DNA from: Deltaproteobacteria bacterium
GTDB taxonomy: Bacteria; Myxococcota; B64-G9
Assembly: GCA_019314375.1 (NCBI GenBank)
Contig: JAFCZJ010000040.1
Span: 1 to 64,000 of the forward strand
Direction of reading: 5' to 3'
Length of the DNA: 64,000 nt
Positions within the stretch are counted from its first letter, which is position 1, and the number at the start of each line of letters is the position of its first letter. A program made the position numbers and the translations under genes. The notes below the pieces were generated by a model. It saw only the letters and a program-made list of their open reading frames with translations. It did no database searches and was not told the DNA's origin. Of the stretch, positions 18,033-26,357 are shown piece after piece.

Positions 18033-18902
18033 CTACTTGGTCTTCTTTTTCTTGCTGGTTTTCTTTGCCGCGGCCAAGGCCTCGGCCACGGCTTCGTCGG
18101 TACGCGGACCTGACTTCAGCGACCAGATGACCAATCCCACCCCCAAGGCGAAAAAGGGTATGGACAAAAACTGCCCCATGGTCAAAGCCGAGTCCGTCGA
18201 AAGGGTCTGATGGGCCTTGAAAAACTCGACAAAAAATCGTTGCAGAAAATAGGTGGAGAAAAAGACCCCGGCCAGCAACCAACGGGGGCGTTTTTCCCGA
18301 CCCGCCAAGCGGTCGACCAAAACCAAAAGACCCAAAACGGCAAGCCCGATGGCCACCTCGTATAGCTGTGAAGGGTGCCGGGCCACCAGGGGTTGGTCCA
18401 CGCGAGGAAAACAAACAGCCCAGGAGACATCGGCTGGACGACCCAGGATCTCCGAGTTGAAGAAGTTGCCCACCCGAACCAGGGTGGCCCCCACGGCGGC
18501 TGAAAAACTGATCCGATCAAACATCTCCCCCATGGGCACTTTGCGGCGCCTGGCGTAGAGGATCAGCGCCAGACAGAGACCGATGGTGGCACCGTGGGAG
18601 GAAAGCCCGCTCAAGCCCCCACGCACATCGATGAGATACAGGGGGTGGGTCAGAATCCGATCGAACTCATAGAAGAAACGATGACCGAACCAGGCACCAA
18701 GCACGATGCCGCCCATGGCCCAATACAAAAAATCAGCCGCGAGCTGAGCGCCTCGCCCCGAGCGCTTGAACTGCCAGTGCAAAAAGACCCAGCCGAGAAT
18801 AAAAACCAGCAAAAAACTAAGTCCATAGTAACGGATGGCGATCGGCCCCCAAATGTGCGCCAAAATCGGATCCACGTCCCAGACAAAACAGTTGGCTTCC
18901 AT
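18033..18902 (-). CDS. lgt: Prolipoprotein diacylglyceryl transferase
   Basis: IRYYGLSF, GGLSGLSSHGATIG, VRVGNFFNSEILGRP, RHPSQLYE. Confidence 0.96.
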   Translation of the reverse strand: MEANCFVWDVDPILAHIWGPIAIRYYGLSFLLVFILGWVFLHWQFKRSGRGAQLAADFLYWAMGGIVLGAWFGHRFFYEFDRILTHPLYLIDVRGGLSGLSSHGATIGLCLALILYARRRKVPMGEMFDRISFSAAVGATLVRVGNFFNSEILGRPADVSWAVCFPRVDQPLVARHPSQLYEVAIGLAVLGLLVLVDRLAGREKRPRWLLAGVFFSTYFLQRFFVEFFKAHQTLSTDSALTMGQFLSIPFFALGVGLVIWSLKSGPRTDEAVAEALAAAKKTSKKKKTK

Positions 18903-19055
18903 GAAAAACCTACCTCCTTAACTCTCACCGTTCACTATCACCCCTTGCCGCCCATGTTGAGAAAAATCATGACCTGAGAGGAATCGTCGACCTTGCCCGA
19001 GGGTTATCCGAAGGCCTATGATGGGTAGTGTTCAAGGAAGGAGACCGAAATAGAC

Positions 19056-20129
19056 ATGCCCCACCTTCAAACCAGAGCATGGAGTATACCTGCTTTCTTT
19101 GGATTCTTTTTCCTCATGGCTGGGGCCTGTCAGGAGCAGATTCCCAAACCAACTCGCCCCCTGCTGGAAGCGGCGGAAGCCGGCGACCTGGCCCAGGTAC
19201 AAGCCCACATTCACCACAAAAGCAATTTGGAAGCCGAAAACCAATTCCGGATCAACGCCCTCCACAAAGCGGTGATCGGTGGTCACCCGAAGGTCGTCCG
19301 GGCCCTGATCGACGCTGGAGCAAAAATCGAAGCACGGGATATCAGCGGATACACGCCCCTGCTCCGTGCTCTGTACCTGGGCAAAAAAGACCTGGCGTGG
19401 CTGCTGCTGGAACGAGGCGCCGTTCCAAGCCAAACCAATAACTACGGTGAGCAAGCCCTGCACCTGGCCGCCAAGCAGGGCTACACCGCCATGTGCATCA
19501 AGCTGCTGAGCCGACCCGACACGAAAGTGAACATCCAAAGCCTGGCTGGATGGACGCCCCTGCACTTGGCCGTAAACAAAGGCCGGGCAGAAACGGTCAA
19601 GGCGCTGCTGGACAAACAAGCCAATCCCAACCTGGCCACGAGCAACGGGACCGTGCCCATGCATCGGGCGGTGGCAAGCTACGGCCCCATCGCCCGTTTG
19701 CTGCTCGACCACGGTGCCGAAGTAAATCGATACGACGCCCGGGGTCAAGGGGTCTTGTACTGGGCCGCGGGCCAAGACGATGTCGAGTTGCTTCGCAGGC
19801 TCTTGGAAAAAGGCGCGGATCCCAAAGCCCAAACCATCGTGGGCGATCAGCCCTTGCACCGGGCGGCCGTTTACGGTCTGGCGGCGATCATGCGCGTTCT
19901 GATCGAAAAAGGCGCGGACATCCACGCTGCCAACAAAAAGGGAGAGCAGGCCCTCCACCTGGCTTACAAGGGTGCCCACGAAGAGGCCGCCAGGCTCCTG
20001 TTGGGTTTGGGCGCCGATCCCAAGACCCGAACCAAAGCAGGCCAAACCCCGCTGGACCTTGCCTACCGTTCAGGCCATGGGGATCGCTTCCAAGGCTTGC
20101 CGGAACGCGTCAAGCCAATCAAGCCTTGA
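19056..20129 (+). CDS. Ankyrin-repeat lipoprotein
   Basis: Lipobox FLMAGAC; many ANK units such as GWTPLHLAVNKGRAETVKALLDKQANPN. Confidence 0.93.
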   Translation: MPHLQTRAWSIPAFFGFFFLMAGACQEQIPKPTRPLLEAAEAGDLAQVQAHIHHKSNLEAENQFRINALHKAVIGGHPKVVRALIDAGAKIEARDISGYTPLLRALYLGKKDLAWLLLERGAVPSQTNNYGEQALHLAAKQGYTAMCIKLLSRPDTKVNIQSLAGWTPLHLAVNKGRAETVKALLDKQANPNLATSNGTVPMHRAVASYGPIARLLLDHGAEVNRYDARGQGVLYWAAGQDDVELLRRLLEKGADPKAQTIVGDQPLHRAAVYGLAAIMRVLIEKGADIHAANKKGEQALHLAYKGAHEEAARLLLGLGADPKTRTKAGQTPLDLAYRSGHGDRFQGLPERVKPIKP

Positions 20130-20144
20130 GGGCTTTGTCCGCCC

Positions 20145-21941
20145 TCACTTCAATTTGGAATAGAGCCGATTGATGGCCCGATTGGCCTGCTCTAGCCTTC
20201 CATCCACGACCTCGGTCAAAATGAGCTTGACCTGTGCCTCATGGGCCTGGGGTTTGCCGCTGCGCTCAATGGCCGACCGCAGTCGCCTGAGCTTTCGATC
20301 AATGAAATCCCCGTCGATGCGCTGAGCCTGAAGCGCTCTCCCGTAACCCTGAGCTGCGGACAGAGCCGCCCTTTCGTCCTGCGCTTTGAAGGCCTTGGCC
20401 CAGGCCCGTGCCTGGGCATCACAAGCCAGGCAGTCACCGGGTCGGACACCACGCTTGGAGGCTTGCTTCCGCAGGGTTCGCCATCGGTCTCGCCAGGCTT
20501 GTCGCACGGCCCGGCTCCAGCCCTTGGCGGCATTCGTCACCTTGGCCACCTTGGTCACCTTGGTGACGCGGGGTCGTCGCTTCTTCTTCCTGTTCTTCTG
20601 AATCTTCCTGACAGGTCTGGGCTTGGCCTCGGGCTCCTCTGCCAGCAAGCGATCCACCTCGGCCCAAGAATCGGGGACAGGCACCTGTACGGGCTCCGAT
20701 ACGGATTTCGGTACGGGTTTCGGTGCGGGCTCCACTGCTGCAGGCTGGGCCAAAATCGGCCTCATCTCTCCGGGCGGCTCCGCATCCTGACTCAGCCATA
20801 CCCATAATGTGCCCAAGGAAACCAAAATCACCAAGGCCAGACCGATCCCCAAGCCAAGCCGTCGCGACTTGGGTGGGGCCAGATCATCCAATGACATGGT
20901 GCCGGTCCTGCGAGCCGAGCCCCCCTCCAAAGCACCCTTAAGGGCCACCATTGCCAGGGGGTCTTCGTCCAGCGACTCTGCAGCCTCGGTGGATGGCAGG
21001 GCCGACCTCTTTTCGACAGGCTGAAGGACCCGCTCAACTTCAGCCGCTAAGGTGCCTGGCGGATCGCTGCCGGCCAGCACCAGGCCCAAGGCATCCAAAG
21101 CCGCCACCAGGGCATCGGCGCTGGCAAAACGAGCCTGTGGTTCTGGCCGCAGCAAGCGAGACAACAGGTCCTCCGTGGCCTGGTTCACCTCGGGGTTGAG
21201 CCCTCGGGCCGAACGCCACACCGGACGAGCCGCCGCCCGCATGAGTTCGAAGTCGGAGGGGCCCTGCAAATAGCGTTGCCCCGTAAGCAATTCGAAAAGC
21301 ACCAGGCCCAACGCGTAAAGGTCAGAAGTCGGACCCAAGACATCGCCCTTGGCCTGTTCCGGAGACAAGTACTCCAGCTTGCCCTTGATCTGCCCCTGAC
21401 GGGTTTGCAACTCATCGGTCAGGCCCTTGGCGATGCCAAAGTCGCCCAACTTCACGTCACCCTGAGCGGACAGAAGAATGTTGTGCGGGTTCACGTCCCG
21501 ATGCACGATGGACAAGGCCCCACCCTGCTCGTCCTTTCGGCTGTGCAAATAGGCAAGGCCGCGACCCACCTCCCGCACGATCCAAACAGCCAGCCACGGG
21601 GGAAGCCGCCGCCCGTCGACCTGCAAGCGCTTCAACAGACGGGCCAAATCGCATCCGTTCACATACTCAATGCACATGAACAGCACCCCATCCACCTCCC
21701 CCAGTTCGTAAACTTGAACCAGGTTGCCGTGGTTGAGGTCCGCCATGATGCGGCTCTCTCGAAGGAACATTTTCCGAAATCGCCGGGTGCGGTTGAGTTC
21801 AGGCAGAATCTTTTTGATGGCCACGGTCTTGGAAAAGTCATAGGGGCCGGTCAGCTCCGCGCGGTAGAGCTCAGCCATACCCCCCACGGCCAGCCGCTCA
21901 ATCAGCTTAAAGCGCCCGAAGCGCTGCGCCTCGACCTTCAC
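20145..21941 (-). CDS. Serine/threonine protein kinase with C-terminal TM and Lys/Arg-rich domain
   Basis: GGMAELYRAEL, VAIKKILPEL, HRDVNPHNILL, GDFGIAKG, YLSPEQAKG; GTG start at 21941 overlapping the upstream stop (GTGA) fits better than the longer ORF. Confidence 0.93.
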   Translation of the reverse strand: MKVEAQRFGRFKLIERLAVGGMAELYRAELTGPYDFSKTVAIKKILPELNRTRRFRKMFLRESRIMADLNHGNLVQVYELGEVDGVLFMCIEYVNGCDLARLLKRLQVDGRRLPPWLAVWIVREVGRGLAYLHSRKDEQGGALSIVHRDVNPHNILLSAQGDVKLGDFGIAKGLTDELQTRQGQIKGKLEYLSPEQAKGDVLGPTSDLYALGLVLFELLTGQRYLQGPSDFELMRAAARPVWRSARGLNPEVNQATEDLLSRLLRPEPQARFASADALVAALDALGLVLAGSDPPGTLAAEVERVLQPVEKRSALPSTEAAESLDEDPLAMVALKGALEGGSARRTGTMSLDDLAPPKSRRLGLGIGLALVILVSLGTLWVWLSQDAEPPGEMRPILAQPAAVEPAPKPVPKSVSEPVQVPVPDSWAEVDRLLAEEPEAKPRPVRKIQKNRKKKRRPRVTKVTKVAKVTNAAKGWSRAVRQAWRDRWRTLRKQASKRGVRPGDCLACDAQARAWAKAFKAQDERAALSAAQGYGRALQAQRIDGDFIDRKLRRLRSAIERSGKPQAHEAQVKLILTEVVDGRLEQANRAINRLYSKLK

Positions 21942-23311
21942 TTGCCCAACCCATGTTTGCTCATCAAGCGATAAAAGGACTGCCGGGGCACGCCGGCCGC
22001 GTCGGCGGCCTTGGCCACCACGCCCCCGGCAGCGTCCAGCGCAGCGGAGAGATAAGCCCGCTCGAATCCTTCCACCACCCGACGCCGGGCGTCGTTGAAA
22101 GGCATGCCCAGTACATCGGCATCCATGCCGAATCCCTGAGCATCCCCTTCCGGCAAAGCCGCCTCCGGCCTGTCCGGAAACAAAAGCAAACGCTCGACCA
22201 CGTTGCGAAGTTCGCGCACGTTGCCCGGCCAATCGTGGTTAAAAAACAAAGCCAGGACTTGATCGTGGATCACGGCCTGCGGGTCCTTGTCCGGGCTGAG
22301 CCCTTGCACCATGGCCCGAGCCAATAGACCCAAATCTTCACGACGCTCACGCAGAGGCGGCATGCGCACTCGCAGCACGGAAATCCGGTAAAACAAGTCC
22401 CTGCGGAATCGTCCGGTCGCCACGTCACTGGCCAAGTCGCGGTTGGTGGCGGCCAGGACACGCACATTCACTGGCCTGTACCGATTCTCGCCCAAGCGCT
22501 TGACCTCGCGCTTTTCCAGCACCCGCAACAAGGTCAGTTGCAGCCCCGGTTCCAACTCCCCAATCTCGTCTAAAAAAACCGTACCGCCCTCGGCCGCCTC
22601 AAAAACGCCGATTCGCTCGCTTTCGGCGCCCGTGAAGGCTCCCTTCGCATGGCCGAAAAGCTCGCTCTCGATGATGGACGCCTTCATGGCACCGCAGTCG
22701 ACCACGATGAAGGGTTTGTCCCGACGGGCGGAAACCATGTGCACCGCCTCGGCCGCCAGGTCCTTGCCTGTGCCGGATTCACCCTCCAAAAGCAGGCTGG
22801 ATTCGGTGGGTGCCGCCCGCTCCAGAATGGCGAAAACCTGGCGCATGGCCAAAGAGCGCCCCAGCAATTTCCCAAAGGCTGTGCGATCACTCAAGGGAAA
22901 CTCTTCGTGTTCGTCGGAAAGCTTAAGCTTGAGCCGGCTCGTGCCCACCTGGATCTCATCGCCCCCTTCCAGCCTGGCCGCCAATACGCGTACCCGCCCC
23001 ACCAAGGTGCCGTTCTTGGATGACAGGTCCCGCAGCACGAAGCCTTCGCCCTCGGGCACCAGTTCAAAATGCCGCCTGGACACGGCCTGGTCCGTCAAGA
23101 TCATGTCGCAGTCATCACCGGCTCCCACCACCACGCCGTGTGGGGGCAGGGCCAAACTGAGCCCCTTGTCGGGCCCCTTGGCCGGGTCACCACCCGAGTG
23201 ACGGTGCTGGCTAAGTTCGAATCCCCTCGCATCCCATTCTCCCTCAGCGGCAAGACCAAAGCCCGTCGGCACGCAAAGCGCAGGTCTGGGTAAATTCCGC
23301 ACAAGATCCAT
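21938..23311 (-). CDS. FHA-domain sigma54-dependent transcriptional activator
   Basis: FHA motifs SRRHFELV, LRDLSSKNGTLVG; GESGTGKD, ESELFGHAKGAFTGAE, EAAEGGTVFLDEIGEL; C-terminal Fis-like HTH; start MDLVRNLP inferred. Confidence 0.92.
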   Translation of the reverse strand: MDLVRNLPRPALCVPTGFGLAAEGEWDARGFELSQHRHSGGDPAKGPDKGLSLALPPHGVVVGAGDDCDMILTDQAVSRRHFELVPEGEGFVLRDLSSKNGTLVGRVRVLAARLEGGDEIQVGTSRLKLKLSDEHEEFPLSDRTAFGKLLGRSLAMRQVFAILERAAPTESSLLLEGESGTGKDLAAEAVHMVSARRDKPFIVVDCGAMKASIIESELFGHAKGAFTGAESERIGVFEAAEGGTVFLDEIGELEPGLQLTLLRVLEKREVKRLGENRYRPVNVRVLAATNRDLASDVATGRFRRDLFYRISVLRVRMPPLRERREDLGLLARAMVQGLSPDKDPQAVIHDQVLALFFNHDWPGNVRELRNVVERLLLFPDRPEAALPEGDAQGFGMDADVLGMPFNDARRRVVEGFERAYLSAALDAAGGVVAKAADAAGVPRQSFYRLMSKHGLGK

Positions 23312-24536
23312 AGGCCGCGCAGGACTCCAAACAAGCGCCCAGGCCCGGCTGACAACCCCAGTCCGGCACACAAATTTGACCCGCCACGGGGCAAGTCCCC
23401 AGGCATGCGTCAGGAACACAAAGCCCTGGGCCGAAGTCGCACACAAATGTCCCAAAACCGCGACAGTCGCTTTGGCGCAAGCAGGGCCATGCGTCCATTA
23501 TCACGCAAGCGCCGCCGACCTCCACTGCACCGGAGCGATAGGCTTCGCAGGTGCCCGTGTCTTCACCCGCCACCACCCCAAAAAGGCTGCGTTGCCCCAA
23601 GCAGGAGCCGGACGCATTGGAGCAATCCGCAGGTTCCAACAGACCGCTTAGCGTGTCACAACGCAAGTCCACCCGGTGGCTGGTCGGCTCCAGGGCAGAA
23701 CATTCAACGACCGGCTGGCAAGCACCAAACTCCAAGATGGCCAAGTTCAGGTTTGCCGAGAAGCCGGCCTGGCCTTCCTCATCCACCAAAACCTGTCCAT
23801 CAAGATCCAAAACACCTTGATCAAGTTGCAAGTGCAAGGCCATGGATGCACCGGACGCGGGCCAACAACCGGCGGGATGAAAGACCCACATTTGGGCTCC
23901 ATCAGGACAGCCGTCCCGCACGATCCATGAACCAGCTAGCTCGCCCACGCCATCCAGGCTCACATGGGCTCGCCCCTCCATGCTGTCAGAATCCAGGGGC
24001 TTGGAGGCAAAAAAAGCCAAGGCAGCCAGACTGGATCCGGAAGGCGCGCCGCCCGGGCTCACGGCCGTCACGAACGGAGCCAAAGCGCTTCGGCTCAGGT
24101 CGAAAGGTATATTCAGGCGATCATGCCCAACAAAAAGTGGCTGGGCTTCGATGCCGCCATACGCCACCACCCGACCCTCCCCATCCAAACCGCGAAGGCG
24201 TACCGAAAGCGGCCGCTCCGGTGCCTGACCGGGTTCGATGCGAATCCAGGGCAAATCCGAACGTCCGGCCACGTCCATGGTCAGCAATATCTCAAGCTCA
24301 CCATCTCCGTCTGCGTCCAAAAGTTCCGCGCCATCCACCGTATGACTCGCATCGAAGCCCCCTTCCCCATCCAGCAAGAGTTGAATCTCGCTCAAACGGG
24401 CAGCCACCTGTCTTTCCGTATTCCAGGCAGCGTCCGGGCTTGGCACCACCACAATCCCCTCAAGATCACCGCATCCGGCAAAGCATGAAGAGAAGGCCAG
24501 CAGGCAGCCCAAACCCATTCGCATCCAGAATTTCAT
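23244..24536 (-). CDS. Predicted Cys-rich lipoprotein, unknown function
   Basis: Signal/lipobox-like LLAFSSCFAGCGD; multiple C-terminal Cys motifs; start MKFWMRMG; overlaps the next gene's inferred start. Confidence 0.65.
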   Translation of the reverse strand: MKFWMRMGLGCLLAFSSCFAGCGDLEGIVVVPSPDAAWNTERQVAARLSEIQLLLDGEGGFDASHTVDGAELLDADGDGELEILLTMDVAGRSDLPWIRIEPGQAPERPLSVRLRGLDGEGRVVAYGGIEAQPLFVGHDRLNIPFDLSRSALAPFVTAVSPGGAPSGSSLAALAFFASKPLDSDSMEGRAHVSLDGVGELAGSWIVRDGCPDGAQMWVFHPAGCWPASGASMALHLQLDQGVLDLDGQVLVDEEGQAGFSANLNLAILEFGACQPVVECSALEPTSHRVDLRCDTLSGLLEPADCSNASGSCLGQRSLFGVVAGEDTGTCEAYRSGAVEVGGACVIMDAWPCLRQSDCRGFGTFVCDFGPGLCVPDACLGTCPVAGQICVPDWGCQPGLGACLESCAAYGSCAEFTQTCALRADGLWSCR

Positions 24537-24547
24537 GGCCAAAAGCA

Positions 24548-25177
24548 TCATGGCAGGCGAAGGTGAAAATCCGCCGGGTCTCCAGCGCCAGATGTCAGGG
24601 TGGCGGCCAGCACCGCCCCAGTGATCAAGGCCGCGCCGGCACCTACCGCCGTCCAGACCTCCCAGCGCTTATACCAAGAGGGAGCCGGCGGCGGCGCTGG
24701 ATACGTTCGCTGCAGCAGAAGGTTCAAGGAAGTCACCCATGCGCCCAGATCGCCGGGACCCGCCTCCACCAACTCAACGCTGATCGTGTGGGCCTCCATG
24801 TCAACCCAGCGCAGTTTCACGGCGTGGCGTTTGCCCAAACTGGCCACACGCACCGTCAAGGCGGCCGGCACACCGAGCTTTGCGCCCAGGGCGAAAAGGT
24901 TGGCGTCCTGCTCCAGGCAAGCCCACCACTGGTCCTTTTTCCCGCAGCGGGCTTGCACTGCCTTGTTCACCTCAGCCCCTAAGACGACTTTGAGATGCAG
25001 ATCCTTGGCCAGACGAGAGGCGAAGTCCTGCCTGAGCCGCTCGCATGTACTCGCCTCGCCTCCGACACAGCCGAAGGGCAGGAGGACCAAATGCTCAGGC
25101 TGTGCGGCGCGAGCCGTCCCGAAACACAGGATGACAAGCAGTCCCAAAAGACCAAGAAGGCGAGGGAGAGCGAACAT
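24548..25177 (-). CDS. Signal-peptide protein with TolB/CsgG-like periplasmic domain and C-terminal TM
   Basis: ARAAQPEHLVLLPFGC...RCGKKDQWWACLEQDANLFALGAKLGVPAALTVRVASLGKRHAVKLRWVDMEAHTIS; TM near C-terminus. Confidence 0.6.
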   Translation of the reverse strand: MFALPRLLGLLGLLVILCFGTARAAQPEHLVLLPFGCVGGEASTCERLRQDFASRLAKDLHLKVVLGAEVNKAVQARCGKKDQWWACLEQDANLFALGAKLGVPAALTVRVASLGKRHAVKLRWVDMEAHTISVELVEAGPGDLGAWVTSLNLLLQRTYPAPPPAPSWYKRWEVWTAVGAGAALITGAVLAATLTSGAGDPADFHLRLP

Positions 25178-25200
25178 GGCCCCATGCTAGATTCGCCAGA

Positions 25201-25250
25201 AACACTTGTCAACAAAGGCATGTCATTGTCACACAGAGGTGACAAGTGTT
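25201..25250. promoter_or_regulatory. Long inverted repeat, putative operator/enhancer
   Basis: AACACTTGTCA (25201-25211) and TGACAAGTGTT (25240-25250), perfect 11-bp arms, 28-bp spacer; inner TTGTCAC (25226-25232)/GTGACAA (25239-25245). Confidence 0.7.
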
Positions 25251-25398
25251 CGGCATCAACACAATCGCAAGCCCTTGTAAATAATGGGCTTCAATTGTTC
25301 TCACTCAGAAGACTATTTGTCGCGAACCTGTGACAAATCCAAGCCATCCCATAAGGCAAATCTCAATATTTCATAAAGTTAGTGAGTCGCCGGCCACC

Positions 25399-25414
25399 TG
25401 GCACGTTCCTTCCA
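25399..25414 (+). promoter_or_regulatory. Possible sigma54 promoter with one -12 deviation
   Basis: TGGCACGTTCCTTCCA against TGGCACG-N4-TTGCW (G to C at -12); 60-75 bp upstream of ATG 25475. Confidence 0.45.
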
Positions 25415-25474
25415 TATACAGGAAGACCTATGGAACACACACCACAGTCCAAAAGGACGAAAAAAGGAGAAATC

Positions 25475-26338
25475 ATGTTGAAAGAGACCTTCATAGGCTT
25501 AGGACTCGGATTATTGCTCATGGTGCCCTCTGCTCAGGCGGACAATGGAAGTGGGTCGGGTTCGGGCGACGGTGATCAGCTGAACACCCAGGAACAAACC
25601 CAAAGCCAGGTCAGGGAACAAACGCGCACCCAGACCCGCGAACAAACGCGCACCCAGGCCCGCAACCAAAACCGTGATCAATCCTGCCAGGACGACGATT
25701 CAGGAGCGACCGACGACGCGTCAGCAGGCGACGACACCGTTCTCAAATCCGGTGGAACAGACGAGAGCTGGGAACAATCCGCGGATGCCCAGGGTGATCA
25801 TGCCCAGGTCCAGGCCCAGAACCAGTACCGCTACCAGTACCGGTGGCAACATCGTCACCGCAACGGCCAGGGCGAAGGCGGCGGTCAGGGCGAAGGCGGC
25901 GGCCAGGGCGAAGGCGGCGGCCAGGGCGAAGGTAGCGGCCAGGGCGAAGGTAGCGGCCAGGGCGAAGGTAGCGGCGATTGCCAGGGAAGTTGCCAAGACG
26001 GAGACTCGGGCTCGGCGGGAGACTCTGGTGACAACGCAGACTCTGGTGACAACGTGGACCCGGGCGACGACACCGTGGTGTTCCGCTCAAGCTTGGACGA
26101 CGTCGATGGCCAGGGCTCGGGAGACCAGACTCAGGCCCGAAAGCAGACCCGCAACCAAATCCGCAACCAGATGCGGCTGCAACTCCGCGAGCAGCAGAAT
26201 GCCGGCAGCGTGGTCCTCAAATCCAACATCGACGGTATGGATTCGGGCAGCATGCTTCGCAGCCGCCTCCAGAAAATGCAAAACATCCGCAGCATGAACC
26301 GACTCAACACTGGCTCCGGTCAGGGCGCAAACCATTAA
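25475..26338 (+). CDS. Secreted low-complexity Gln/Arg- and Gly/Glu-rich repeat protein
   Basis: AAGGAG RBS; signal peptide ending SAQA; QTRTQTREQTRTQARNQNRDQ tracts and six GQGEG(G/S) repeats. Confidence 0.8.
   Translation: MLKETFIGLGLGLLLMVPSAQADNGSGSGSGDGDQLNTQEQTQSQVREQTRTQTREQTRTQARNQNRDQSCQDDDSGATDDASAGDDTVLKSGGTDESWEQSADAQGDHAQVQAQNQYRYQYRWQHRHRNGQGEGGGQGEGGGQGEGGGQGEGSGQGEGSGQGEGSGDCQGSCQDGDSGSAGDSGDNADSGDNVDPGDDTVVFRSSLDDVDGQGSGDQTQARKQTRNQIRNQMRLQLREQQNAGSVVLKSNIDGMDSGSMLRSRLQKMQNIRSMNRLNTGSGQGANH
25865..25972 (+). repeat. Six tandem copies of an 18-bp coding repeat
   Basis: GGYCAGGGCGAAGGCGGC x3 then GGCCAGGGCGAAGGTAGC x3. Confidence 0.95.
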
Positions 26339-26357
26339 TCAGTAAGGAGCAGACACC

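Noticed and set aside
23405-24982. 525-aa plus-strand ORF
   Set aside because: Antisense to two lipoprotein/exported genes with signal peptides; composition is Arg/Pro-rich shadow
25865-25972. CRISPR-like short tandem repeats
   Set aside because: 18-bp units without spacers, in frame inside a coding region
25721-25996. Minus-strand ORF with AATFALAATFALAATFALAAAFALAAAF repeats
   Set aside because: Antisense read-out of the 18-bp coding repeat
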